Program-made: the position numbers and the translations under genes | Shown here: positions 44,765 through 52,657 of the stretch, in pieces | Layout: the number at the start of each line of letters is the position of its first letter | Position numbering within the stretch: the stretch's first letter is position 1 | Assembly: GCA_029263415.1 (NCBI GenBank) | Contig: JAJCXN010000054.1 | Location: 1 to 64,000 of the forward strand | DNA from: Acidobacteriota bacterium | GTDB lineage: Bacteria > Acidobacteriota > Thermoanaerobaculia > Multivoradales > Multivoraceae | Length of the DNA stretch: 64,000 nt | Direction of reading: 5' to 3' | Notes under the pieces: model-generated | Database searches by the model: none | Told to the model about the DNA's origin: nothing | What the model saw: the letters and a program-made list of their open reading frames with translations, nothing else

Positions 44765-47326
44765 CTAGCCCGCGTAGGCCGACGCCCGAGCCGCTGATGC
44801 TGCGGCTTGAGAGGCGTTGCCCGCGGCATCAGAGGCAGAATAGGAGGCCTCGGAAGCTGCCTGCTGGGCGGTCTGGGCGTGTTGCTGGATCTCGCCGATC
44901 AGGTAGTCAGCCTCTTGGCGCAGCTCGGTGATTACTTGCACCAGGTCGTCCGACACTTGGCGCAGGTCGGCGATCTGATCGTGTAACGATTGTGACTCTG
45001 CACGGAGCGCCTCGGTTTCGCTGCGCAGCTGTTGCACCGTCGCGAGTTCGCTCTCTGCGTTGCTGCGTGCTTCTTCGGTCTGCTGCAATGCCGCTTGAGC
45101 ATCTGTACGAACAGCAAGGATGTCTTCTTGGGTTTGTTCGGCTTCCTGATAGACCTGCTGGGTTTGGCCCAACACCGTGTTGGTTTGTTGCTCTAAGGCC
45201 GCAGCCTGCTGGGCAGCCTGAGCGGCCTCAACTTCGAAAGCGCGGGCAGCTTCAGCAGCGCTCAGCGACTCGCTCTCGTAGCCTCGGGCCGCTGCCGAAG
45301 AGGCGCTGGCTTCAGCCTCCATGCCTAATGCCTGTCCTGCAGCATCACGGGCTTCACCCTCAGCAGCCTGGGCCTGGCCGGCAGCGGTGCCAGCTTCGCC
45401 TTCCGAGGTTTCAGCGCCACCAGCCGCAGTCTGAGCCTGGCCCTCCGCAGCCTGTGCTTCGCTCGAGGAACTCTGTGCTTCTCCCTCGGCCGTCTGTGCG
45501 GAAGATTCTGAGGCTTGAGCCTCAGCTTCGGCACTGCGCGCTTGTTGGGAGGATGCTTCTGCATCGGCTTCGGAAGCGTGAGCACCAGAAGCAGCTGATT
45601 GCGCCTCGCCTTGAGCAGATTGAGCCTCCCCAGCCGCGGTGCGCGCCTCGCCTTCAGCAGACTGTGCCTCGCCAGCGGCCGTGCGTGCTTGTCCTTCGGC
45701 GGCCTGCGCTTCGCCGGACGCGGTGCGTGCTTCGCCTTCAGCAGACTGTGCCTCGCCAGCGGCCGTGCGTGCTTGTCCTTCGGCGGACTGCGCTTCGCCA
45801 GACGCGGTGCGCGCTTCACCCTCAGCTGATTGGGCCTCGCCGGCAGCGGTGCGTGCTTGTCCTTCGGCGGCCTGCGCCTCGCCGGACGCGGTGCGTGCTT
45901 CGCCTTCAGCTGACTGTGCCTCGCCAGCGGCCGTGCGTGCTTGTCCTTCGGCGGACTGCGCCTCGCCGGACGCTGTGCGCGCTTCACCCTCAGCTGATTG
46001 GGCCTCGCCGGCAGCGGTCTGAGACTCTCCAGCCGCAGTACGAGCTTCGCCTTCGGCTGACTGAGCTTCACCAGCTGCGGTCGTCGCTTCACCTGCACCA
46101 GACTGAGCTTCGCTAGCAGCGCTGCCCGCATCGTCGGCCGAACTTTGCGCCTGTTCGCCGGCGGCACTTGCTTGTTCTTGGGACGCCTGTGCATCGCTGG
46201 AGGCTTCGTCGGCATCGGCGGAACTGTCGGTCGCTTCGCCGGCAGATCGTTCAGCGTCGTCGGCACTGACGCGCGCACGTTCAGCTGCCTCGGCGGCAGA
46301 ATCACTGTCCGTCGAGGCACTCGATGCTGCGTCGGCGGCGCTTTGACGATCGACTTCGGAGTCACTCATTGGACTATCCTCCAAAATGTTGCGGATCTCC
46401 GCAGCTTCGGGGTTCTCCCGATCTAGGCGAATCTGGTCTTTGATCGCCTGCTCTGACAATGCATCAAACTCTCGGGTAGTCCCGGCCATCGACTGCCCGC
46501 CGTGTTCCACAAACTCTCGAGCCTGTTCCTCGCTCAACCCGTGGTAGCGGCCTTCCCCGATTTCTGAGATTAGCCATTGGCTATTGCGGTCAATTTGGTC
46601 GCTCGCGCTGCCCAGCGAGTGTGCCGCCTCAGCGTCATCAGAGAGACTGTCGCTTGTTTCTTCGTAAGAGCGCTGCTGGCCTTCGAAGTCGCGGCGTAGT
46701 TGGTCACCGTCGTGGTGTTCAGGTTGCACGCCCAAGCTGCCAGTAAGCCCGAAGCCACCCTTCGCCTTGAAGCCGTCCTCTCCCGCGGTGACCTGGCCAC
46801 CTGCCCCGACCCCACCTCCCGCTGAACCGCTGAGTCCATAGGAGTCGCCCTCTTGGTTTGGTGAGGTGCCGTAGCCGTGTTTGTAGGTGGCACTGCCGAG
46901 GTCGAGGCCGCCACCCATGTTTAGCCCGCCACCGTCGAGTTTGGCCTTTGCTTCCCCGCCAAGGAATTGCCACAGGCTCTCGGACCGCTGGTACGAGCCG
47001 TCGGAGTCGATCTCGAAGTCGATGGTGCGCGACTCAAAGGCATGTGCGTCGCCACTTCCCAAGCTGACACCCGGCCCCGAGGTGGACGTCTCACCGGTTT
47101 CCAAGTCAACCTTGCCCCCGCCGAGGTGCACGCCGGGCCCGCTAGCATCTGCTTCCAGAAGCTGTCTCTCCTTCAGCTGGACACGAATGTCCCCGTCAGA
47201 GCCTTGGGTCACATTCAAGCGGCGGCTCGAAAACGCTTCCCACCCGTCTTCCTTCTTGAGGCCCATTTCTCTCAAGATGTTGAGAAGGGCCTGCTTCTGG
47301 CGCGGCTTTAGTAGGGAGTAATCCAA
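44765..47326 (-). CDS. Giant Ala/Glu/Gly-rich heptad-repeat protein
   Basis: The 853-residue product begins with a unique helical head (MDYSLLKPRQKQALLNILREMGLKKEDGWEAF) and a glycine-rich region (LDGGGLNMGGGLDLGSATYKHG, 120-220). It then turns into a long array of seven-residue units of the form A-x-G-E-A-x-[ST], arranged in 28-residue superunits (about residues 415-580). A conventional coiled coil follows (ALEQQTNTVLGQTQQVYQEAEQTQED...). No signal peptide or membrane segment is obvious. Its position upstream of the membrane coiled-coil and Hsp70-like genes, on the same strand, suggests a shared assembly. Function unknown. Confidence 0.75.
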   Translation of the reverse strand: MDYSLLKPRQKQALLNILREMGLKKEDGWEAFSSRRLNVTQGSDGDIRVQLKERQLLEADASGPGVHLGGGKVDLETGETSTSGPGVSLGSGDAHAFESRTIDFEIDSDGSYQRSESLWQFLGGEAKAKLDGGGLNMGGGLDLGSATYKHGYGTSPNQEGDSYGLSGSAGGGVGAGGQVTAGEDGFKAKGGFGLTGSLGVQPEHHDGDQLRRDFEGQQRSYEETSDSLSDDAEAAHSLGSASDQIDRNSQWLISEIGEGRYHGLSEEQAREFVEHGGQSMAGTTREFDALSEQAIKDQIRLDRENPEAAEIRNILEDSPMSDSEVDRQSAADAASSASTDSDSAAEAAERARVSADDAERSAGEATDSSADADEASSDAQASQEQASAAGEQAQSSADDAGSAASEAQSGAGEATTAAGEAQSAEGEARTAAGESQTAAGEAQSAEGEARTASGEAQSAEGQARTAAGEAQSAEGEARTASGEAQAAEGQARTAAGEAQSAEGEARTASGEAQSAEGQARTAAGEAQSAEGEARTASGEAQAAEGQARTAAGEAQSAEGEARTAAGEAQSAQGEAQSAASGAHASEADAEASSQQARSAEAEAQASESSAQTAEGEAQSSSSEAQAAEGQAQTAAGGAETSEGEAGTAAGQAQAAEGEARDAAGQALGMEAEASASSAAARGYESESLSAAEAARAFEVEAAQAAQQAAALEQQTNTVLGQTQQVYQEAEQTQEDILAVRTDAQAALQQTEEARSNAESELATVQQLRSETEALRAESQSLHDQIADLRQVSDDLVQVITELRQEADYLIGEIQQHAQTAQQAASEASYSASDAAGNASQAAASAARASAYAG
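45600..46080 (-). repeat. Nested 21-bp/84-bp coding repeat array
   Basis: Heptads such as AGEAQSA, EGEARTA, SGEAQSA and EGQARTA repeat with 21-bp periodicity. Four of them form an 84-bp superunit repeated about four times between 45620 and 46000, alternating GEAQS and GEAQA. The array is part of the gene 44765-47326 and keeps frame throughout. Confidence 0.85.
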
Positions 47327-47677
47327 GGGGAGGCTCTAGTTCTGGTTCTTGGTCGCTTTGTGTAGGCCTTGCTAGCTCGATGAAAACGCCGTCTCCACCC
47401 ACCTAGCGCTGTTGAGATCTTTTGGTTCTCGGTGTTGCTAGACGCCCGTGTTGCAGCTTGCTGTTCTCATGTGGGCTTTGGCCGCAAGAGTCTGTTCCGA
47501 TGGATAGTGACAGTGTAACCGATCGCTCTCGTGTTCCAGAGGGCCCTGCGCCTATACAGCAGTAGTGCAAAACTTAGCGTAAGGAACCGCCTTCAAGAGA
47601 GATCCAAATGTGTGATTTGTCGGCCGACCCTGGGCGACACTGATAGCGACATAGGAGACGCGCAGCGTCGAGAAGGA
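47327..47677. other. Intergenic region upstream of the heptad-repeat gene
   Basis: Between the start of the heptad-repeat protein gene (47326) and repeat copy 3. No gene, RNA or strong hairpin is recognised; it presumably holds the promoter of the minus-strand operon. Confidence 0.4.
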
Positions 47678-48052
47678 TCAGGAACCAATGGTCTGGGCTG
47701 CGTGGACGAAGCCCTCACCCGTTTGTGGGTTTCGTTCACGCAGCCCAGGCCTCCGGCGCCCTGCCCCCTGGTGCTCCATTTCCCTCTTTGCCACCGCGTC
47801 CCGAGTTGCCCCGGTCGCAAACGCCGCACGACCCAGCTTCACTAGCGACGAAGCCGGTGAGGGCGTCCCCCGAGTCGGCAGCTCGTCCCACGGGAGGCTT
47901 CGCACCGAGGAGCCCATCACAAACCCGCTCGAGAAGCCGAGCACGTTGAGGGCGACGAGTGCGCAGGCAAGGCCCCGCCTACCCGCTCAAGGGAAGGCCG
48001 CAGCCGATGCCTACGAGGGGGATCCCGATCCGCTGAAAGGAGCGAAGACGCT
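47678..48052 (+). repeat. Dispersed intergenic repeat, copy 3
   Basis: It opens with AGGAACCA and the hairpin CTGGGCTGCGTG (47693-47704) / CACGCAGCCCAG (47737-47748), extended by six further pairs to about 18 bp with a Pro-codon-like CCCTCACCC loop. Then come the shared blocks CTCTTTGCCACCGCG (47784), ACTAGCGACGAAG (about 47840), the 21-bp arm at 47885-47905, GCCTACCCGCTCAAG (about 47978) and GAAAGGAGCGAAGACG (about 48035). It is inverted relative to copy 2. A short CATCGC tandem run (48071-48093) lies just beyond. Confidence 0.85.
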
Positions 48053-48116
48053 TCTCGCCCATGCAGACTCGCCATCGCCATCGCCATCGCCATCCCGCCC
48101 GACCAATCGCTACCGA

Positions 48117-49223
48117 CTAGTCGTCGCTGTCCGATGCCGCAGCAGCAATCGCCTCACCCTCCAACAACCGAGCACCCTTCAAGATGCCCTTCATCGCATA
48201 GTTACCCTCATGACACGCGTACTCATAGACCTTGTTGTCAGTAGCTGGCCATGAGTACGACCCCGACCAAGGCTTCTGCCAAGTATCGGTGTCATTGACG
48301 GTGAACTCGTACAACAGTGCGGTGTCATCAAGCTTCGAGAATCGCTCTGTCACCTCTAGATCCCGCGACGCCGCAAACATGGCGGTTTCATCACGGAAGT
48401 TCTTGGTGTTGACCACCAACACGTTTCCTTCCCAGTGCCCGACGGAATCGCCCAGCCACTTACGGACCTCGGGTGGGTCGTGCTTGTCGGCGATGCGAAT
48501 GATGCGCACGTCGTGAACCATCTCGTTGAGAATCATCAGGTGGTCTTTGGTCTGCACGATGCGTTTGTGGTTGTTGTAGAGCACGGGCAGCATTGGAGGT
48601 CCAGCGGTGGATCCGAAGCCAATCAGGCAACGGTCGGCCAGGGTCAGACTTTCGGGATCGTCATACGGACCAGGGCCCTTCTGGCCAACCCACCAAGCGG
48701 TGCCGTCATTGGGCTTGGTGTAAGCGGAGAAGAGCTTCTGAATGCGGGCGCCGCCGGCCATGGTCCAGCCGGGCAGCTGGCCGTTCTTTGGATCCTCGAT
48801 GATCGAGGTGCGGAACTTGCCGTCGATCTCGACTGCGCCTTCACCACGGTCGATCCAGAAGTTGTTGTAACCGCCGACGCTGCCGGCACCGCTCGTCTCT
48901 TTGAAGCTTTCGTCGAGGCCCACGGGCGCTGCGCCTCCAGCTGGTGGTGCCTCGCGGTCGGGATCGCTCACCTGGCGGCCGAGTTCGAGACCGGCTTGCT
49001 CCTCAGCGGCGATCTTGTCTGCTTCGTCCGTGGTCAAGAACAAGCGGTCGCCGAATTCGCGGGGCCGGGTCAAAGGTGTGAGGGTCGCAATATCGTAGGT
49101 GCCGGAGAAGTCGGGTTTGCCGTCGATGGTGCGCTCGGTCTCTTGAGCTGCTGATGGCGTGACAAGTGCCGCCAACAAGAGAAGTGTTGCGAGGAATGAT
49201 GCGATTTTGGTGCGGTGAGCCAT
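48117..49223 (-). CDS. Exported protein of unknown function (GKPDFSG family)
   Basis: From the ATG at 49223 (AAGGGA about ten bases upstream) the 368-residue product has a signal peptide (FLATLLLLAALVTPSAAQ) and begins its mature part with TIDGKPDFSGTYD, a motif often found in exported acidobacterial proteins. Beta-rich segments follow (FWIDRGEGAVEIDGKFRTSIIEDP, YNNHKRIVQTKDHLMILNEMVHDVRIIRI, WLGDSVGHWEGNVLVVNTKNF). No catalytic motif is clear. A longer open frame upstream to 49568 has no signal sequence and overlaps the next gene's start region. Function unknown. Confidence 0.65.
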   Translation of the reverse strand: MAHRTKIASFLATLLLLAALVTPSAAQETERTIDGKPDFSGTYDIATLTPLTRPREFGDRLFLTTDEADKIAAEEQAGLELGRQVSDPDREAPPAGGAAPVGLDESFKETSGAGSVGGYNNFWIDRGEGAVEIDGKFRTSIIEDPKNGQLPGWTMAGGARIQKLFSAYTKPNDGTAWWVGQKGPGPYDDPESLTLADRCLIGFGSTAGPPMLPVLYNNHKRIVQTKDHLMILNEMVHDVRIIRIADKHDPPEVRKWLGDSVGHWEGNVLVVNTKNFRDETAMFAASRDLEVTERFSKLDDTALLYEFTVNDTDTWQKPWSGSYSWPATDNKVYEYACHEGNYAMKGILKGARLLEGEAIAAAASDSDD

Positions 49224-49366
49224 GGTTTGATCCCTTGAGTCGAGAGCGAGCGAGAACGGATGAGCTGACTGACGGTTCCCAGCTATGGTACCGCAGCGTT
49301 TGTGCCGACGTCGTTTTCGACGATGGAGGGCGCCCGTTCGTTTCGGATTGGCCGTATTCTCCGGTT

Positions 49367-50485
49367 GTGGAAACTCCCGCTCCAAAGGCCCCATGCTCAA
49401 CAACGACGCAGCCAATTCGCTACGGCATCGTTGGCACGGGGTTGATGGGCCTTGAGCACATCCGCTACATCGACCGGCTGGAGGATGCGGAACTGGTTGC
49501 TGCTTGCGACCCGCACTCACCGTCGTTGAGCGCAGCGAAGGCGACCGCCGTGGGCGAGTTGGCGACATTCTCGGACCCGCAGCCGATGCTAAGCGAATGT
49601 GAGCTCGACGCGCTGGTGATTGCCTCGCCCAACTTCACTCACGCCGCCGTGCTTGAGGAACTGTTCGATTCCGGCAAGCATCTGATGGTGGAGAAGCCGC
49701 TGTGCACCACTATCGAAGACTGCCGCTGGGTGGTCGAGCGGGCTAGCTCCTGTCAGCAGGTGGTTTGGGTCGGCATGGAGTACCGCTACATGGCACCGCT
49801 TGTGCGTTTGATCGACGAGGTCAAGTCTGGCACCGCCGGCACACTGGTGATGCTCTCGATCAGAGAGCACCGGATGCCGTTTCTCGTGAAGGTGGGCGAT
49901 TGGAACCGCTTCTCAAGGAACACCGGCGGTACCTTGGTGGAGAAGTGTTGTCACTACTTTGACTTGATGCGACTAATCCTTGACGCTGAACCGGTGCGAG
50001 TGAGCGCTTCGGCGGCCCAGAACGTCAATCATCTTGATGAACGCTACGACGGTGAGACGCCCGACATTTGGGACAATGGGTTCGTCGTGTTCGACTTTGA
50101 CAGCGGCGCAAGGGCGATGCTCGATCTATGCATGTTCTCCGAGAGCGGTCGCCATCGAGAGGAAATTACGGCAACTGGCAGTGCGGGCAAGGTCGAGTGC
50201 TTCATTCCAAAGTCGGAGGTTGTGATTGCTCGGCGCGAGCGTAAGGGCTTCGAGCGTCACACCGTCGAGGTGCCGCCAGATCTACTAGCGCTCGGCCATC
50301 ATCACGGTTCGACCTACACAGAGCATCAACGGTTCTGCGCTGCGATCAGGGGCACCGGCCCGGTTGAGGTGACCGCTACCGACGGCTTGATGGCGGTCGC
50401 CATGGGAGTGGCGGCGCAGATCGCGGCCGCTGAGAATCGGGTAGTTGAGATGAGTGAAGTGCTATCGCCAGCGGAGAGGCCTTGA
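49367..50485 (+). CDS. Gfo/Idh/MocA-family NAD(P)-dependent oxidoreductase
   Basis: The 372-residue product (GTG start chosen because the Rossmann fold begins just after: [19 protein letters not shown]) has the nucleotide site GxGxx[15 protein letters not shown] (the family's EKP motif) and a C-terminal alpha/beta domain ([31 protein letters not shown]). The last segment carries the catalytic His region (KCCHYFD). It opens a four-gene operon with an SsuD-like monooxygenase, an aldo/keto reductase and a symporter. In sulfoquinovose loci, NAD-dependent glycosidases of this fold (GH188) release the sugar; that is a possible role here, not shown. Confidence 0.85.
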   Translation: METPAPKAPCSTTTQPIRYGIVGTGLMGLEHIRYIDRLEDAELVAACDPHSPSLSAAKATAVGELATFSDPQPMLSECELDALVIASPNFTHAAVLEELFDSGKHLMVEKPLCTTIEDCRWVVERASSCQQVVWVGMEYRYMAPLVRLIDEVKSGTAGTLVMLSIREHRMPFLVKVGDWNRFSRNTGGTLVEKCCHYFDLMRLILDAEPVRVSASAAQNVNHLDERYDGETPDIWDNGFVVFDFDSGARAMLDLCMFSESGRHREEITATGSAGKVECFIPKSEVVIARRERKGFERHTVEVPPDLLALGHHHGSTYTEHQRFCAAIRGTGPVEVTATDGLMAVAMGVAAQIAAAENRVVEMSEVLSPAERP

Positions 50486-51657
50486 TGGGTAGCGAAGAAT
50501 TGGTTCCGATCAAGACCACGGATCCGGCGCTCGAAGTTGCCTGGTTCTCAGCATTGTGTTCGGACGACTACCGACAGCTCGGAGTCGCCGACGGATCCCT
50601 GCGTTCGTCGTTCGTCCATTGCCGGGAGATCTGCCAAACCGCTGACCGATTGGGTTATCGCAACGTCTTGTTGCCGAGCTCCTATCAGGTTGGCCAAGAC
50701 CCACTGGCTTTCGCCGCCGGTATTGCCAGCACCATCGAGCAGATGAACTTGTTGGTCGCTGTCCGTTGTGGGGAGATCCATCCGCCGATGCTGGCGCGCG
50801 CACTATCGACCCTGGACCACATGTTGGAAGGCCGCTTGACCGTCAATATCATCTCCTCGGACCTACCCGGCACTGTGGTCGATTCGGCGGCACGGTACCA
50901 GCGCTCCAAAGAGGTGATTCAGATTCTGAGGCAAGCCTGGACCGAAGAGGCGATCTCGTTCCAGGGCGAGTTCTACGACCTAGATCTCGACACCACAGAT
51001 CCGGTCAAGCCCTACCAGCAAGACGGCGGTCCACTGCTCTACTTTGGTGGATACTCGGAGGCCGCGAGGCAACTCTGTGCTGAAGAGTGCGACGTCTACT
51101 TGATGTGGCCGGACACCGAAGATGGGCTTCGCTCCACCATGAGCGACCTTGCCTTGAGGGCAGAGCGCGTTGACAGAGTGATCGATTACGGCTTGCGTAT
51201 CCATGTGGTGGTGCGCGAGACCGAGGGCCAGGCGGTGGATGCGGCTCGCCATCTGATGGCGCATGTAGATGCAGTCCAAGGTGAGGAGATCAAACACCGA
51301 GCCCTGGACTCCCGGTCGGCGGGTGTCTTGAAGCAAGATGAGCTGCGCGAAGCCTCGGCGCGGGCGGGGAAGGGCGACTTCATCGAAGACAACGTCTGGA
51401 GCGGAATCGGGCGTGCACGCTCGGGTTGCGGCAGTGCCATCGTCGGCGATCCGGATCAGGTGTTCAACAAGATCGCTCGCTACCGGGCGTTGGGCATGCG
51501 CGCTCTGATTCTCTCTGGTTATCCTCACATTGAGGAATGCGAGCTGTTTGCTCGCTACGTTCTACCTGAGATTGCGACCTGCTCGTTGCCAGAGGTCTAC
51601 GGTCGCCGACCGGCGGATTCGCCGGCGACACCGCTGACCCATGGCACTCGGGTGTGA
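50485..51657 (+). CDS. SsuD-like LLM flavin-dependent sulfonate monooxygenase
   Basis: The 390-residue protein aligns along its length with alkanesulfonate monooxygenase Ssu[118 protein letters not shown] and [12 protein letters not shown]. The residues corresponding to E. coli W196, R226, H228 and R297 are all present (DVYLMW, LRIHV, ARSGCG). It would use reduced FMN and oxygen to split a C-S bond. The flavin reductase partner is not in the window. Start ATG at 50485 overlaps the upstream stop (TGATG); the TTG at 50482 is an alternative. Confidence 0.88.
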   Translation: MGSEELVPIKTTDPALEVAWFSALCSDDYRQLGVADGSLRSSFVHCREICQTADRLGYRNVLLPSSYQVGQDPLAFAAGIASTIEQMNLLVAVRCGEIHPPMLARALSTLDHMLEGRLTVNIISSDLPGTVVDSAARYQRSKEVIQILRQAWTEEAISFQGEFYDLDLDTTDPVKPYQQDGGPLLYFGGYSEAARQLCAEECDVYLMWPDTEDGLRSTMSDLALRAERVDRVIDYGLRIHVVVRETEGQAVDAARHLMAHVDAVQGEEIKHRALDSRSAGVLKQDELREASARAGKGDFIEDNVWSGIGRARSGCGSAIVGDPDQVFNKIARYRALGMRALILSGYPHIEECELFARYVLPEIATCSLPEVYGRRPADSPATPLTHGTRV

Positions 51658-51719
51658 CCGATCGGGACGGTTGATGGCCCCCTTCTCCTGCTAGCGTTTC
51701 GCCTGGAGGATTTCTTGAA

Positions 51720-52652
51720 ATGACCATGCCCCGTGTTTCGCTCCAGGTGTCGACCACCGGAACCGTGTTCCAATCTTCGATTGAGCTTTCTCAGCTCGCC
51801 TACGGCGTATGGCGTCTCGATGCCGACGTTAAAGGGAGCGATCCTGGCCGCATTGGCGAGAAGATCGACGCGTGCCTTGAACTAGGAATCACTACCTTTG
51901 ACCACGCGGATATCTACGGCGGCTACGCTTGCGAAGCACTCTTCGGTGCGGTGCTCAAGGAGCGGCCTGAACTGCGCGACCGCATGGAGATTGTGACCAA
52001 GTGCGATATCTGTTTGATCGACCCGGCGCGGCCAGGTCATCAGGTGAAGCACTACGACACGTCGGCGGGTCACCTTGCCGAATCGGTCGAGCGCTCGTTG
52101 CTCAATCTGAACACCGATCGTTTGGATCTCTTGCTGCTGCACCGGCCGGATCCGTTGATGCATGCGGATGAGACGGCTGAAGCGCTGACAGCTTTGCATC
52201 GCGACGGCAAGGTGATGGCGTTCGGTGTATCTAACTTCACGCCGGCCCAGACCGATCTACTGCGCATGCGCCTCGACTTGCCAATCGTTGCAAACCAGAT
52301 CGAGCTGAGCCCGTTGCATCTCGACGGCTTCAGCGACGGCACGCTGGATCACTGCCAGCAGCATGGCATCCAACCGATGGCGTGGTCACCGTTCGCGGGC
52401 GGTGACCTGTTCACGGGCGAGGCCGGAGATCGCGTTCGGAGAGTGTTGCAGAGCCTCGCGGTCAAGTTCGAGAGCACGGTCGACGCAGTGGCTCTGGCCT
52501 GGCTGCTGCGGCATCCCACTAAACCCATTCCCATTCTTGGGACCAACCGCATCGAGCGGATTCGTAGTGCAACGGCGTGCTTCGATGTGGATTTCTCGCG
52601 ACAGGATTGGTTTGCTGTCTATGAAGCGGCGCTAGGCCACGAGGTCGCGTAG
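51720..52652 (+). CDS. Aldo/keto reductase, YdhF-like
   Basis: The 310-residue TIM-barrel reductase shows the AKR tetrad: Asp in THTFDHAD (FDHADIYGGY), Tyr in HADIYGGYACEALFG, Lys in EIVTKCDI and His in LLLLHRPDPLMH. NADPH-binding motifs lie near the C-terminus (IPILGTNRIERIRSA). It resembles E. coli YdhF. In the oxidative sulfoquinovose pathway an aldo/keto reductase reduces the 6-oxo-glucose left after C-S cleavage, and its position right after the monooxygenase gene matches that role. Inference only. Confidence 0.85.
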   Translation: MTMPRVSLQVSTTGTVFQSSIELSQLAYGVWRLDADVKGSDPGRIGEKIDACLELGITTFDHADIYGGYACEALFGAVLKERPELRDRMEIVTKCDICLIDPARPGHQVKHYDTSAGHLAESVERSLLNLNTDRLDLLLLHRPDPLMHADETAEALTALHRDGKVMAFGVSNFTPAQTDLLRMRLDLPIVANQIELSPLHLDGFSDGTLDHCQQHGIQPMAWSPFAGGDLFTGEAGDRVRRVLQSLAVKFESTVDAVALAWLLRHPTKPIPILGTNRIERIRSATACFDVDFSRQDWFAVYEAALGHEVA

Positions 52653-52657
52653 CCGAT

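Noticed and set aside
45600-46080. CRISPR-like array
   Set aside because: Repeats are contiguous, keep reading frame and have no unique spacers.
44992-46116. Long plus-strand open frames across the heptad-repeat gene
   Set aside because: They are forced by the repeated codons of the minus-strand gene; their products are basic repeats with no signature.
47688-48254. Open frame through repeat copy 3 (and similar frames in copies 1 and 2)
   Set aside because: Frame shifts between copies and there is no ribosome binding site or conserved protein; the family is non-coding.
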